Source of the DNA: Dichotomocladium elegans
Taxonomy: Eukaryota; Mucoromycota; Mucoromycetes; Mucorales; Lichtheimiaceae
Assembly: GCA_025716815.1 (NCBI GenBank)
Contig: JAIXMN010000007.1
Location: 1,257,501-1,321,500 of the forward strand
Reading direction: 5' to 3'
DNA: 64,000 nucleotides
Shown: positions 1 through 12,144 of the stretch, one piece after another
How positions within the stretch are numbered: the first letter of the stretch is position 1
How the letters are laid out: every line of letters starts with the position of its first letter
Program-made: the position numbers and the translations under genes
Notes under the pieces: model-generated
Seen by the model: only the letters and a program-made list of their open reading frames with translations
Database searches by the model: none
Told to the model about the DNA's origin: nothing

Positions 1-142
1 CACACCGATATCCTCGAGACTCGATGTGTTTAGCGATATCCCCAGCCTTATGGATAGCTGCACTATCCATTGCCAAATAATGGCCCTTCATATATTCATG
101 CTTATCCATCTCGTCCATCGTAGCCTTACGGAAACTGAGATA
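1..142 (-). pseudogene. Tc1/mariner-like (DDE_3) transposase fragment, cut by the window edge
   Basis: The minus strand from about 142 down to 1 reads continuously as a DDE transposase segment, including FRKATMDEMDKHEYMKGHY followed by LAMDSAAIHKAGDIAKHIES and RGYRC. The 'LAMDSAAIH' stretch corresponds to the second catalytic Asp motif (usually MDNAxxH), here with Ser replacing Asn. The 'PPYSPELNPIEQ' part would lie to the left of the window. Upstream (143-300, minus strand) the same frame breaks into stops, so the visible part is probably a decayed copy. Related relics are at 9540-9828 and about 61300-61490. Confidence 0.7.
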
Positions 143-2485
143 ATGTCTAGTTATCAACAACAAGCCCTACAGGGCATAATGTTCAACTGGCTTCTGCGTT
201 ATCTGATGGTGCAGTCGGACGCACTGTCGTTGGTGCCATTGCAGGCGTAAGGAAGAGGCATTTCTCATCAACTATGATAACCGTACAAAAGAAACCATCA
301 TTCTAAATCCAAGGTGATAGGTTGCGCTTCTTTGCGTTTCAGCCTTTTTCTACAGAAGACGAAAGAAGCGTGCATTATATCATCCCCAAAAGGCAGGGCA
401 ATCGCAGCCTTGTAAGCAAACTCTTCATGCTGCAAATGAGCGTGTAAATAATGTTTACTATTCTCTGTCCAATCACAAATCCATCACCTGGAGGCTATGG
501 AAAGCTCGCAAGTCTGGAGCCAATGATCATATTCACAGTGCAAGCCTACCTCCTCAGCAAACTGCCCTAAACCCTGTCAAGCCCGATAGTGGCTGAGCTA
601 ATGTAACGTCGAACCTGGAAGCCGCAGCAAAGCGTGTCGCATGTATAGCTTTCAAAGGAAAGCCGCCACGACTCTTTACCCACTACAGTATCCGTCGCTT
701 AAAAGGTCCCACAAAATGGAAAGCAATAAAGTGATTTTTCAGTCAAGTAGTAATAGTACATAACACGTCAACTTACACTCAGTGATTCAGGAAAAGAAGA
801 CAAGGCGGGCTACATTGGGAAAGCGCGTAAAGCACAGACAGGAGAAATATACACGCCAGGATGGCAGGGTTAAGGTAACTATAGCAGCAACCTTTATCTT
901 CCGCGTCGCTTGGAAGTGGGATATCTTCGAGCCATAAAAGACAACAGATGTAGGATTCCAATAGATCTGTATAGCGCCCAGGGCCATGGGGGGGTCAGTG
1001 AAATAGATAAAGAAAAAGAGGCTGCCCCAAGCACTCGAGCGGATTTACGTCCCCAGAACCAATACATCATAATCGACGAGCTTGGCGACGCTATATCCAC
1101 AAAGAATAACACGACTTCTGTGTGTTAGATGCATGCATGCATGCATCTCGATGTTTCGCACCATCATCCTTCACACATATTGCGAGGGAAACATTGCACG
1201 ATAACATCTCAGACGACGACAGGACATCCTTCCATAGTACATTATAACGTCATTCCAGTAAGAGAAGTCATGCCGTTCTTTCTTTCCTTGGTATGAGCCG
1301 AGACAAAATCCCCTTCGGCATATGGTTGTTAATGTCATAAGCACGTAGACATTTGCCACACATGTCCTCCCGCTTCTTCATGTGTGGCTTTGATTCATTA
1401 TTGCAAATATCCAGTTAGATCCCTGCTATTACACAAGTCTTTACATAATCTATCACTATCAAATTGCATTTCCCTAAAAGTCGACCTATCTTGCAATAAT
1501 AAACAATCGGTCTGTTTGGTATCTTTTGTGATTCTACCTTGCTTCCTACCAATTCCTCGACCTTGGTCGTTTTGTTTCTCTTGTCTCTGTCTTGTGCTTG
1601 CCCTCCCCCCCCAAAAAAAGCATCTAGTACCTCTTGCCTTGTCCGATCTCTCTTGTCTTGTGCAACCTACCCGTTTGCCCAGCGACCTAACATTTATAAT
1701 TATATATGTGTATGAAGGACGCAAAATTCTGCACGGAAAACCTCAGTACAGTAGTAAATGTGCCCGGATATTATGGAAATAATTGCATTGGACAGATACT
1801 GACAACCCACGTGACTTGTCATGCTTTATTTGTAGGGAGGGGGGCTGTGTCCACAAAAAAAAAAATAGGTCATCAGAATGGCCAGTTCTGACACATAAAA
1901 GAGTACATAGCGCATTCTTCAAGCTCGGTCAAAAATGACCCTGCAAGATCAAATGGTCCCGGTTAATAAAGTCTATGGATACGACTAGCGTTACTATACC
2001 TGGGTATTGCGGTCTTGCTTTTGTTGCAACATCAAGAATACTGCTCTAAAAGAAATAGCTTCTTAAACTTGGCCCACATCATCCTTATGAATTGTGTGCT
2101 CCATGATGCCTACAAAAGTCGCGCTGTCGCCTCCACCTCAGACACGCCGTCAAAGTTCCTGACGCTTGATAACGACGGTGAGTTTGTCATTGCAAAAGTG
2201 ATAAGAGAAGGCTATATTTTTATGGATATAAAGGCTGGAAAACAGTTCCTTGTTACCTTGTAATTTCTATTATTGCTCCCAGAGGTAAAGAGGAAGAAAG
2301 CAAGGTAAAAAATCTAGCGAGAATCGCATACGTGAATATATATATCAGGTCACTCAGAACTATCTTTTCTTCTTGTTTTTTCTCAAAAAAAAAATAACTT
2401 CAACAGGAACAGCATGGAAATGACTATATAAGATTAAAATGAAAAGAGGTAAAGGAGTATAATTATAGGGTGATTAGGTATTTTT
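143..2485. other. Gene-poor stretch left of the DIP2-like gene; no supported gene
   Basis: No family is recognisable. There are short open stretches on both strands, for example 1384-1782 (+), which is pyrimidine-driven low complexity, and 2015-2263 (+), which has no recognisable domain. A perfect 20-nt palindrome made of GCAT units lies at 1128-1147. Homopolymer A runs occur at about 1853-1864 and 2386-2396. The 2264-2485 part should contain the 3' UTR and polyadenylation region of the minus-strand gene ending at 2486. Confidence 0.5.
1128..1147. repeat. 20-nt perfect palindrome of GCAT units
   Basis: GATGCATGCATGCATGCATC is its own reverse complement. Nothing around it suggests an operator or a transposon end, so this may be simple sequence. 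Confidence 0.5.
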
Positions 2486-5400
2486 TCAATGGATAGGATT
2501 TGGTGGAGCTTCTGTGATCGCAGGAGATGACGGGATAGAGGATATTCGCGGAGTCTCTGAACGGGTTGTGCTTGAGGTATCCTTCCGCTCTAGCTGACTA
2601 GGGTTGCTGTCGCTGCGACCGAACTCTGCAGCATCAGCGACGGACCGAGTACCTATGGACCGTTGAGCCATGGAGATGACCGATGCTGCATCGTTATCGA
2701 TACCAGGAGCCTGAGAATGCGACCATTGAGGCAAAACCAAAGGCTCATGCTGATTTGTCATGCGACTGACATAGATGACAGACCTTTGCCAGAGGAGAAT
2801 TAATATTTCCTCTCTTCATATTAACGCACGGGTATTATTACTCACATCTTTTTCTCCATAAAATCTCTCCTCGCCTTCTGCCGTTGCTTATCACCAAATC
2901 GCGTTCGTGGAAACTGATTACTATGGACGATTGCAACTATGTCGACGAGAAGCGAATGATAATCAAGAATGGCACTGACTATCAAAGGGACGGTTGACAA
3001 GGCACTGCCGGCTGATTTAACTGCAACAATAACGACAATATCTTGCCCAGACTGGAAGATAATACTAATAACACAAGATCGATTTTTCTATTAGAACACA
3101 CAGGAAACCAAAAAAAAAAATTTCAGCCCCCAGCTATACTTACCATCCACCAGGGACAATTCCTGGATGGCACCGCTCAACAGTGACCTCTATGTCCGCA
3201 ACAAAATGAAGCAGACCATTTCTTTCGATGGTATCTTTCTTAGAGCCAAGGACAAAAAGACACTGGCCTTCTTCGACCATCGGCATACTTCGTTCAACCC
3301 TGCGTTGAACATTCCATAAGAATCCAAGATCGCCTGTTCGTATATATTTAATACGAGGGTCACCGTTCGTGATCGTTGACCCGAACATTGCTTCATGAGC
3401 GCTACTATCCAAGCCATGGAGCGTCCTGATATTGCAGTCGGATGAAACCCAGATTTCACCAACAGTATGACTCGGACATAGAACGCCCGTCTCAGGATTG
3501 ACGATGGCAACCATTGTGTTGCTAGGCACAATACCAGAATCATGTACAAGTAGGCCGTATGTCTCTTCATCAAGAGGCAATGGCCGTACCACGCCTTGAC
3601 GTAGCCAGGCAACATCCAGTAATAGGGATATTGGCTCGATCAACATGTAAGATCGAGTTGTGACCATCGGGTTCAGGATGTGGCTGTATACACTATTGAT
3701 AGCTTCTTTTTCCAGGCGATTCGGACCAAAGAACCTCGTCATATGTTGATCTATAGTGATTGGTGATTGGTAACTGCACAATTGATTCAACTGATCCACT
3801 TACATAGAACAGGTTTTGGCCGTCCTTCTGTCACCAGCATCAAATTCTGCAGATTTTGCAGTTGCAGGTGACGATGATCAGCCTGGCTCATACGGTTCAT
3901 TGCATACTGCAACAAGGGATATGTCGAACATACATCCTTGGCTAGACAGAGATTAAATATAACAGATACTTAAAGTTATGATATCTTCTCCCACCTCTGT
4001 ATCGCATGATTAATTCAAAGAAGATTGCCGGGTGGGTATAAAAGTCGTCAATTGAGAGCAATATAGTTGGTGACCCTAGACTTGCAACTTAGACCCGAAC
4101 ACTTCAAGTTTAAGTGAGCACTAACCAAGATATGTTCCGCAGAATGCGTAATGTAATAGTCCCAAACCATCATAGGCACCCAGACTTGATCCGATAATGC
4201 TTCGTTGCGCCTTCATCTGACAGGTCGTTTTCTGCGCTCGACATTGGGAAAGAATAGTATCATGACCAAGCGTGGCATACTGTCGTGACCCGTCTGTCGA
4301 GAGGTGTACTGTGATAATTGCCGGAATGCTCTGATCACCAGTGACCCATTCCGGCCTGACGTAAAAACCGCTCTCTTTACCGAGAGTCTTTGAGGTTTTT
4401 GCGGCTCTGCTGATGTTGGTGTACTCTGGTAGCCTAAACCTACTTTTTTGGAAGCTGACCATGACTTGTTTTAATGCAACAGCGACAAGCTTGTGTCTCA
4501 TTATATCTTCCGATTGAGAGTTCGTGAAGATATAGGCAATATCGAGGTCACGAACGGTGCCAACAAGAGCGGCGATGTCTTCCTGAACACGCTGCGGGTG
4601 TTGCTGTGGATCAGGATGCGCAAACGGAACGGGAGTAATGCCTAAAACCATACAAGCATATATGGCTTGGATCCATTCCACACCGAAAGGAATGAGCAAC
4701 AGCGCCTTCTGGCCTCGCTTGAACCCTTTCTTGTTAATGAAGTTAGCCACTGCTGCAATCTTGCAGTTGATCTTTCGCCAACTGTACGCCTTGGTGTTGA
4801 TAGCACCGCCACCACTGCTTCCTTGAAGCACAGCAATAAACGCATTCTCCTCAGGATACAGCTTAGTACGCCAAAGAAGTATGTCCACAATATTACTGAA
4901 TTTCGATAGATCATAGTTGGTACGCTCATCAATGACTTCGTTTACAGATTCCATGCCTGTGTGCTGCTGTTGAGGCCGAGGAACAATTTGACCCGAACGT
5001 ATTGCTTTATCATAGGGCATATACGAACGCCAAATACCATTCGCAGGATCTTCATGTGCTGCCAAGTTGAAAATGGTACGGTCCACATCCATTTTCACGT
5101 ATCGCAGCGGCAACTCGCCTGCCATGAACGCCTTCTTTACCATCAAAGGATGTATATGCTGTTTTCCATGCCTGAGATGACGCGGCATGCCATTGGGAGC
5201 AATAAACAGCACGGAAAAGACGCGAAGGCCGCAAAAATTCAGCAGGATATCGGTTATATCCTTCGCCAGTTTGATAAGCTCAGGTCGAGGGATATTCGAT
5301 TCACAAGCGACTACAGGCATGTGTTGACCGTTAACTGCTACGTCAAACACAACACTGCGGAATAGGTCAGTCATATTCTCGAGACAACAGGCTTAATATT

Positions 5401-8400
5401 ACCTTTGCTCTATCGAAGTGTGTCTTTTGATGGTGCTATTGATGTTCACAGAGTAATGGACCTCCTCCAATCCAAAAGCCTCACCCAAACGTTGCTGCCG
5501 GACGCGGTCTTCGTATGCTCCAAAGATCAGTAGTCTCCCACCGATAGTTGTTCCAACCAACCCAGTCCTAAGGAACTCCTGGTCATAGATTTCTGGCTGC
5601 AGGGTCTCGGATGGCACGACTACCGGGCGAGCATGGAATATTGCCTCAGTGTGACGTTGGAGAGCCCAGAAACCACCCGAGATAGACGGCGCATCCACCC
5701 ATATTTCACCAATTGTATCAGCTGGGCACAAAGCTCCGGTTTCCGGGTCAACAATGGCAATGGTAGCTTAAACATAAGTTAGCTCATGTTCCTAAATCAA
5801 AGGGAAGTATGTATCATTCTTTCTACCTTCAGGAATCACGAATCCAAAGGAGCCAACGCGGACTTTTCCGGGATTATTTGCAACAGACGGATCCCTAACT
5901 TCATCGCCTGTGGCAACTACCACAACCTTGTTCATCTTCAATGATTCTGCATCTAATAAACATTCCCAAACGTCTCTTGAGTGGCCTGTTGCGAAGACAG
6001 ATTTCGTATGCTTCTGAGAAGGATCTTCGTTCCCATCATCAACAGGCATCTCTCCTTCTTCGTCGAGTTGCGCTGGCCCGATATAGTCTCTGAAAGCTAA
6101 CACCGTCCCGCCGTATTCAGGGAGAGACGCGATCGGACATACGGTCCCTGATGGTGTTTTGTTTTTCAGCGGCTTCAAAAGGTTTTCCGCGATGTGATCG
6201 TTCAGCTCAGGCAGGACAACGATAGTGTCAATTAGCAAAAAGCGAAGCGAACTGAAGTCAGGGGAAACCTTCTTGCTATGGTTCTGCACTTCCTTAGTAT
6301 GCTTTTGGTAATAGTTGGTAGCAAATTCGACCGAGCTATAATCAGCAAGTGCAATTGTAGCTAAAACTCACGCTTTAAGAAACCATCGATTGCTCATCTG
6401 CAAGCAGTCTATATATACCTTACCTTGATATTTTGATAAAACATAGATCCAAACTCCTGGATTGTCCATCACACTCGAGCTTGCGAAAATGGTATGACAA
6501 CCCGAGAAAATCGACCAAAGAACAGAAATCACCAATCCTATTTGTTGTCGATGATCCAAGTATGTGACAAGACAATCAGGCTGACGAGCACTGTACAATG
6601 GAGTTACAGTCATTTTCCCGGTCTCATCGAAATTTGTCAACTTCGTATCTGTCATGGAACCTTGTAAGATATTGCATTCTGACATAATGGTTTCATGGTT
6701 AATCGTAACGCCCTTAAGTTCGCCATTAGTAGCTTTCGCGTATTCGATATATGCAAATTCGGGGTTGATAATCGGCGGGTACGCCCCCGTCTTCCGTGGA
6801 TACCAGGAACCAAAATCGTTCGTTTTCCACCACTCAATGGTAGACGGGAATTCTATAGATTTCGCCTGGAGGTCCCTTGTGAATGCTTTCAGGTTATAGT
6901 CCGTTGTTAAGATGAGAGTTGTGTTTGTAAGGTTGAGAATAAACGATAGCTCTGCTAGTTCTTCCGCAGCATTGATAGGCACTGCCACAACGCCGGCAAG
7001 AAAACAGCCAAGTAGGGCAACAATAAACTCGAGCTGCTCTGACTTTCGATACATCAGTGCCACCCGTTCCCCTGACTGCAAGCCAGACTTCTCGCGAATC
7101 ATATGTGACACCTTCTCCGCTCTGGCGTGGAGCTTCTCCCATGATATTGTCGCTGATTCCTTGCCACGAACGTCGACAACAGTAAAAGCAGAGTTTCTTG
7201 CATTTCCACTCTTAACTGCACGATACCGGAGAATCTCAGCCAAGTTGCTGAATTGGCTCATATCCAGATGCTCCGAGGTATTGTCCATAATCCTGAACGG
7301 AATCTCGCGAGCTTGGAGAGGCAGCAATTGACGCCCCGCCATATCAGAAAGCACAGCTTGCTCAATAGGATCATCAATTGCTAGCCGCGGTTGAGGCGCA
7401 GGTTCCACTGCCTTGAAACTAGTTGCCATGTAGTTATTTCCATAACGACTTCGACCCTGTGTCAGAGATGACCGCCGCAGTAAATGTCCCCGGCTGTGTT
7501 CTAATAATGCAAAGTGGCTTCCCGACATCCGCGCATGACTAGTATTTGATACGATCGATGGTGCACGCCCTGCATTTGATCTCCATCCTCCATTTAAGGA
7601 TGATGTCTCTGTATCATGAGACGATCTTAAAATTAAAATAGCCACGACATAGAACCTTAATACAGCTCATAACATACCCCATTCATCTCCTCTCCCAAGA
7701 TTTTGTTGCTGTGAATCGTGCTCTGTAGGAGTCGCCCCGTTTGGTGCAAAGGTAGGCCAACCTGCAGATGGTTGTAGAATAGCGGAAGCTTCTGATCTAG
7801 ATTCAATAGACGGTGTGCGCCCATGCAGTGGCTGCCCATAGGAACCTGCTACAGATGGAGACGCTTGGGCGTTAGGTCTACCTGGATAAGGACCTAACGG
7901 CCGTACAGGGGGTATTCCTGGGCCTGGCCGATAAATGGGCCTGGGAGAGTTCGCTGCCAACTGCGCACCAGATGGAACGGGGCGTGGAAACGAGTTATAC
8001 ATCGGTCTCGGTGGATATGGAGCAGAAAATGGGGGAACAGGCCTATTGTATGGAGGCCACTGCTGATGCTGATGCTGGTGTTGTTGTTGTTGTTGTTGTT
8101 GTTGTTGCTGCTGCTGCTGTATTGGATGAGGATTACTATACATAGGCCGACCATTTGACGAGACCATGGGTTGTTGATATGGTGGTCGTGATATAGGTCG
8201 AGAGTCATGTTGCCAATTCGGTCGAGGTGTTGGCAGGGGAACAGAAGCAAAAGTCTGATTCGGATGTCCATATGGCGGTTGCGAGTGGTGCCAATGTTGG
8301 GGAGGGGGAGGACGATTTGCAGGTGCAGAACTGCTTGTAGTACTTGGTGTGTTCGACGACCCGATATTTTCAACAGCTGAGAAAGATTGCTGTTGTAATC

Positions 8401-8776
8401 GCCGAGAGTTATCTTCCATTAATGCTGCACCTGAATCCGAACGCGCGGGTGAATGGGTAGGTGAAGGCAAATAGTCGAGAAAATCGACCGCATCGGCAGC
8501 AGAAGGTTCAGCATCGAGATCAAGAGCACCCAATTGCGAACTGGCATCACCGTCAGCAGGCAACTCGTAATTATTTTCTGGTGCAAATGAAACGTTTGAG
8601 CTGGATGCAGCCAGCTCGCTGGTTGTCTCATCATTAAGATAAGGTTGGAGCAAGTTGGCCTTTTTCTTTTCGTAGCCCTTCTTGGTAATGTCGCCTTCTT
8701 CGAGCTCCAATTCCAGATTTCGAAGCTGCTCCAGAACGTCGGGTGGAAGATCCCGAAATGTTCCTCCTGATGCCAT
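2486..8776 (-). CDS. DIP2/CPS1-family protein with DMAP1-binding N-terminus and two AMP-binding (adenylate-forming) domains
   Basis: Ten exons can be joined in frame: 8776-7678, 7608-6424, 6360-5827, 5766-5403, 5354-4126, 4075-3995, 3941-3804, 3750-3144, 3064-2846 and 2783-2486, giving about 1917 aa. The N-terminus (about 1-45; LPPDVLEQLRNLELELEEG) is a DMAP1-binding-type helix. It is followed by about 300 residues rich in Pro, Ser and Gln with a polyQ/QH run. Two AMP-binding modules follow, at about 500-1060 (TISWEKLHARAEKV; VDPETGALCPADTIGEIWV) and about 1230-1800 (YSWRKINCKIAAVANF; VNPETGVLCPSHTVGEIWV). The tail is Ser/Pro-rich. This arrangement is that of DIP2 (animals), fungal CPS1 and yeast Cmr2, a family tied to acyl-CoA/diacylglycerol lipid metabolism. 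The ATG sits at the start of the conserved helix. All introns are GT-AG, 48-79 nt. The substrate is not predictable from the sequence. Confidence 0.9.
8080..8120 (-). repeat. CAA/CAG trinucleotide run encoding polyglutamine in the DIP2-like protein
   Basis: Uninterrupted TTG/CTG triplets on the plus strand encode about 13 Gln followed by a Gln-His alternation, inside the disordered linker before the first AMP-binding domain. Such runs commonly vary in length between strains. Confidence 0.85.
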
Positions 8777-9539
8777 TGAACGGTTAGGTTAGAGGCGGTG
8801 GTGAGTACAAAAGAAAACGTGAATAGGCTGTGACGGGCTGCCAGCTTTGGGAGGTTAAGTAATGGCAGTAGTCGTAGTTTAAAAGCTCTCACGCGCGTAT
8901 GAAGTTTTAAAAATAACACAGTCCAGAAATTCTTGTGTATCCAGCACAATGCACTAGCGTTTCCTTGCAAATTGCTCAGAGGCTGTCTGTGTTTGCGATT
9001 GGCCTACCTTGAGTCTGTACTCAGACGATTAGGATGTGATTAACGTACGAATGCTAGATTGATACAATACCGCATGCAGTTATCGGTTGGTAAGACCAAG
9101 AAGAGTATTGCGTATGTCTGTGTGGCTGTGAGCGCAGCATATACTTCTCTACTAACAGCCTCACCGACATACACTCTCTGTCCATACTACCTACGTATCA
9201 TTAATGGTCCAATGCACCGTGCACATTCAAAGTAGATTATCATATCCGTTTACTCCTACACTATCGTACAAGATGCTCGGGTGTCCTTGCGTTGGGTACA
9301 CAAGAATTTCTGAATTTCTTCGATCAGACTAAAACAGACGCTTTCATATTTTAATAGGCAATTTATGTGATGCGTGCGGAAGTGTAATACATCGTTTTCT
9401 AAAATTGAAGTCGCGTCCTAGCGGTTCTGAGGTCGCAAGTTCACAAAAATAGTAGTCATGTTTGCCTAGAAATCTTTACGCGTGATGGCAAAGCAACTGT
9501 CGCATGCACACCGAAAGATGTCGCACCAAAAAGCTTCCA
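8777..9539. other. Upstream region of the DIP2-like gene; nothing else seen
   Basis: This region contains the presumed promoter and 5' UTR of the minus-strand gene starting at 8776. The first 100 bases upstream are pyrimidine-rich on the coding strand. No other feature is recognisable before the transposase relic at 9540. Confidence 0.4.
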
Positions 9540-9828
9540 TCTCTAAATTCATCGAGTCTCGAAGATATTGATACGTCTACCTTCCACCCTATTCCCTGAA
9601 CTTAATCCTATTGAACAGTCTTGGTCGGTTGTGAGGAACAAAATAAAACGTAATTGGTTCTTGGAAAGTGATACACGAATGACACGAATCAGTGAAATAT
9701 CGAATAGCCTAAAGATGAACGATTTCAAAGGATTTGTCTCTCATCCTTACAGGCGCTTAGTTAACTGTCGTAATGGGGAAAGCTATGATCTGACTAGTGA
9801 TAATCCACAGAGATCATCATGGATATGA
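9540..9828 (+). pseudogene. Decayed Tc1/mariner-like (DDE_3) transposase, C-terminal part
   Basis: Around 9547-9600 one frame reads FIESRRY, an in-frame stop, then YVYLPPYSL. The continuation after a frameshift reads PELNPIEQSWSVVRNKIKRN and then DFKGFVSHPYRRLVNCRNGE. 'LPPYSPELNPIEQxW' is the hallmark third-acidic-residue motif of DDE_3/Tc1-mariner transposases. The in-frame stop and the shift between YLPPYS and PELNP show the copy is dead. The same FIESR(G/R)Y block is in the left-edge fragment (minus strand), so both belong to one family. TIRs were not found. Confidence 0.8.
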
Positions 9829-12140
9829 ACATGTTTATAAAGGAAGGAAAAAGAGTGAATATGAGAAAGTATTGGATCCTAGATATCTTGAATATATTGA
9901 ACTGTCGAGATATAGACCCTATAACTATACCGAATGAATGACCACTTGTCTGATTGTATAGAGCAACTCATCAGCGAAACAGAGGATAAAAAGTTTGGCA
10001 CGCTGTGAGTTCTTTGTGGAGTGTATGTTTGTTTACCATTGACGATAAGTGTATAATTACACACATGCTCATTGATATGAGACAACAAGTTTGATGCAGT
10101 AGCGGTTTCAATATGCAGCCCATGGCGCACAACAACATGAGCTCTCTTGCTGCCCTGTAATCAAGCGATGTCACTTCGTCTGTCATGTTCTAATAAATCG
10201 GATTGCCCCTGATGTGATGCTTTGCAGCTCAGTCATTGTCTGTGCAGAACTTGATCATCATGACAATATGGAAAAATCAGAGTCCGTTTAAACCTGCCTC
10301 CAACAAAACTGTGGTCTGATAACCAAGAGGCATCGTGGAATAGCAGCGATGAGGGTCGTGCATGTAAGTTGTCTAAAGGAGTATTATCATCTGATACGTC
10401 ACGGTACTTGTTTCAGCTTGTTCAATCACATATAAGACTGATTTCTCTTAAATAATAGAGATTCTGAGCGAACTATTTCTTCTTTATCAAATCCATACTT
10501 GGCCTCTCTTCCATGTGTTATCCAGTATGAATCTTTATACCGACTTGTGCGTTATTCGACTCTAACACCTTCTGCTATTTGTCGATTGAGAAATAGTACC
10601 CGCACTTGATGAGCCATGGGAGAGAGGTCAAATGGAATCGCATCATGCTGTCTTCGTGCAGAGCCTTCTTCTCATTCTTGTGCCTTGCGTAACCTGTGCC
10701 TGTCCCTGCCGTCACGTCGAAGTTGCTTTCACCCCAAGTGCCCTATTTTTTTTTTGGCTGCAGTCTTCCTGTGCACGCCTTGTGTCCCCAGTATGCCCCT
10801 ATCGTATATATGGCGTTTGCTCGTGCTTTGTCCCTGCTGTCGCGTCGCCGCCGCATCTGGCGTATTCTTACCATTACCTCTGGCGCACCACCAATCTTTC
10901 CGTCATGGTTATCGCCATGTGCACACCTGGATACGCCTGGTGCGAGCCGGGTTAGTACGTCAAAATGTAAAAGGAGATGTTTTATGTTGACTAAAGAAGA
11001 AGTGATATATCTTGAATAAATCTCCCTACTGCATCAAAATTGTCATCGTTATGTCCGGCGTATGTACCATCTTGATAATCGCAGGGTCCATGTATTTCTT
11101 CAGTATGTTGAAGATCAAGATGAAGTCGTATGTATTGCCCAACACTCTTTTTATAGGGTTGAGATTTTGGGCGACATGTTATTTTCGTGTATGCGACGTT
11201 TGATTTATCATGCGCAAAGATTTCTAAGCCAAGTGTCGCTTTTAAATCGGGAGGCCTGGGGCTTTGGTGTATAAGAAACTTGAACTTATTCTTGTCATTA
11301 ACGACCTACAGATAGTATAAGCGTTCAATCATGTTTTTAGAAGCGGCATTTCATGAGCTTACGACAAGTATTATTGCCAGTGGTATCTGGCTCTTCCATG
11401 ATTATAAGTAAAAGGACCCTCAAAATACAGTCAAAATAAATTAGAATTATGTGCATACCGCTCATCGATATAGAAATGTTATTGGTTTACCTTATCAAGA
11501 AGCGTTTGCTCTATACAAGAAATGCTGAAAGGAGACGAAGTCGAGGATGGAAAATCTTGAACTTCTTTCTACGAAGTCAAGTAACGAAATTTGTCGGGCT
11601 GAGAAATCTTAATCTATTTTTGGCTTCTTGCGGTCAATCCTCACACCAGAGCAGCTGTTACACTATTGAGTGAACTTTTCTTCGACTCTGTCTCTATAAT
11701 GGTGGACGGCTCAACACAAGAATTAAGAAAGTGAAGAGGCAGCGATGGGAAATTCGAGGTGGACGCCGCATATGTTAGGATATTTCAAAAGACCAAGTTC
11801 TAGCTGCGAAAGGCTGGTGGCGCGATGATCACTTTTCCTCTAGATCATCTATGTGAAGATGTTAATTATGTTAAATCGAGGCAATCTATCCCGTCAGCGG
11901 CGGGAATGGCAACGAAAGGGAAAGAACATGCAATATTTCCATGGTTCTTGTAGTTTCAACCATCTAGCGCGACTACGACAATTGTAGGCGCACTCGTACA
12001 TGAACCTGATCAAATAGAGGCGGTGATCCTCATACCTCTGGAGCGCGGTATGCCACAAAAAGCTCGACCTATGCGCCCAGAGTCCGTTCAGGCTCTTTCT
12101 CAACTCACGCTCTGTTCTGTAACCGGAAGACTACTGAGTG
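9829..12140. other. About 2.3 kb without a recognisable gene
   Basis: Several open stretches (10616-10990, 11062-11274 and 11449-11673, all plus) have no recognisable domain. They overlap one another in different frames and use cysteine-rich or pyrimidine-driven composition typical of non-coding DNA. The block lies between a dead transposase and a decayed F-box gene and is probably degenerate repeat sequence. No RNA gene was identified. Confidence 0.4.
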
Positions 12141-12144
12141 CACA

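Noticed and set aside
1384..1782. 132-codon open frame rich in Leu, Ser, Cys and Pro
   Set aside because: It lies in pyrimidine-rich DNA, has an equally long open frame on the opposite strand, and has no recognisable motif.
6336..6371. A 36-nt intron in the DIP2-like gene
   Set aside because: A 63-nt intron (6361-6423) using a better donor gives the conserved sequence KYQATIALADYSSVEFA, so the shorter option was dropped.
10616..11019. Overlapping Cys-rich open frames in three registers
   Set aside because: Several frames are open at once, which indicates composition rather than coding. No splice partners or domains were found.
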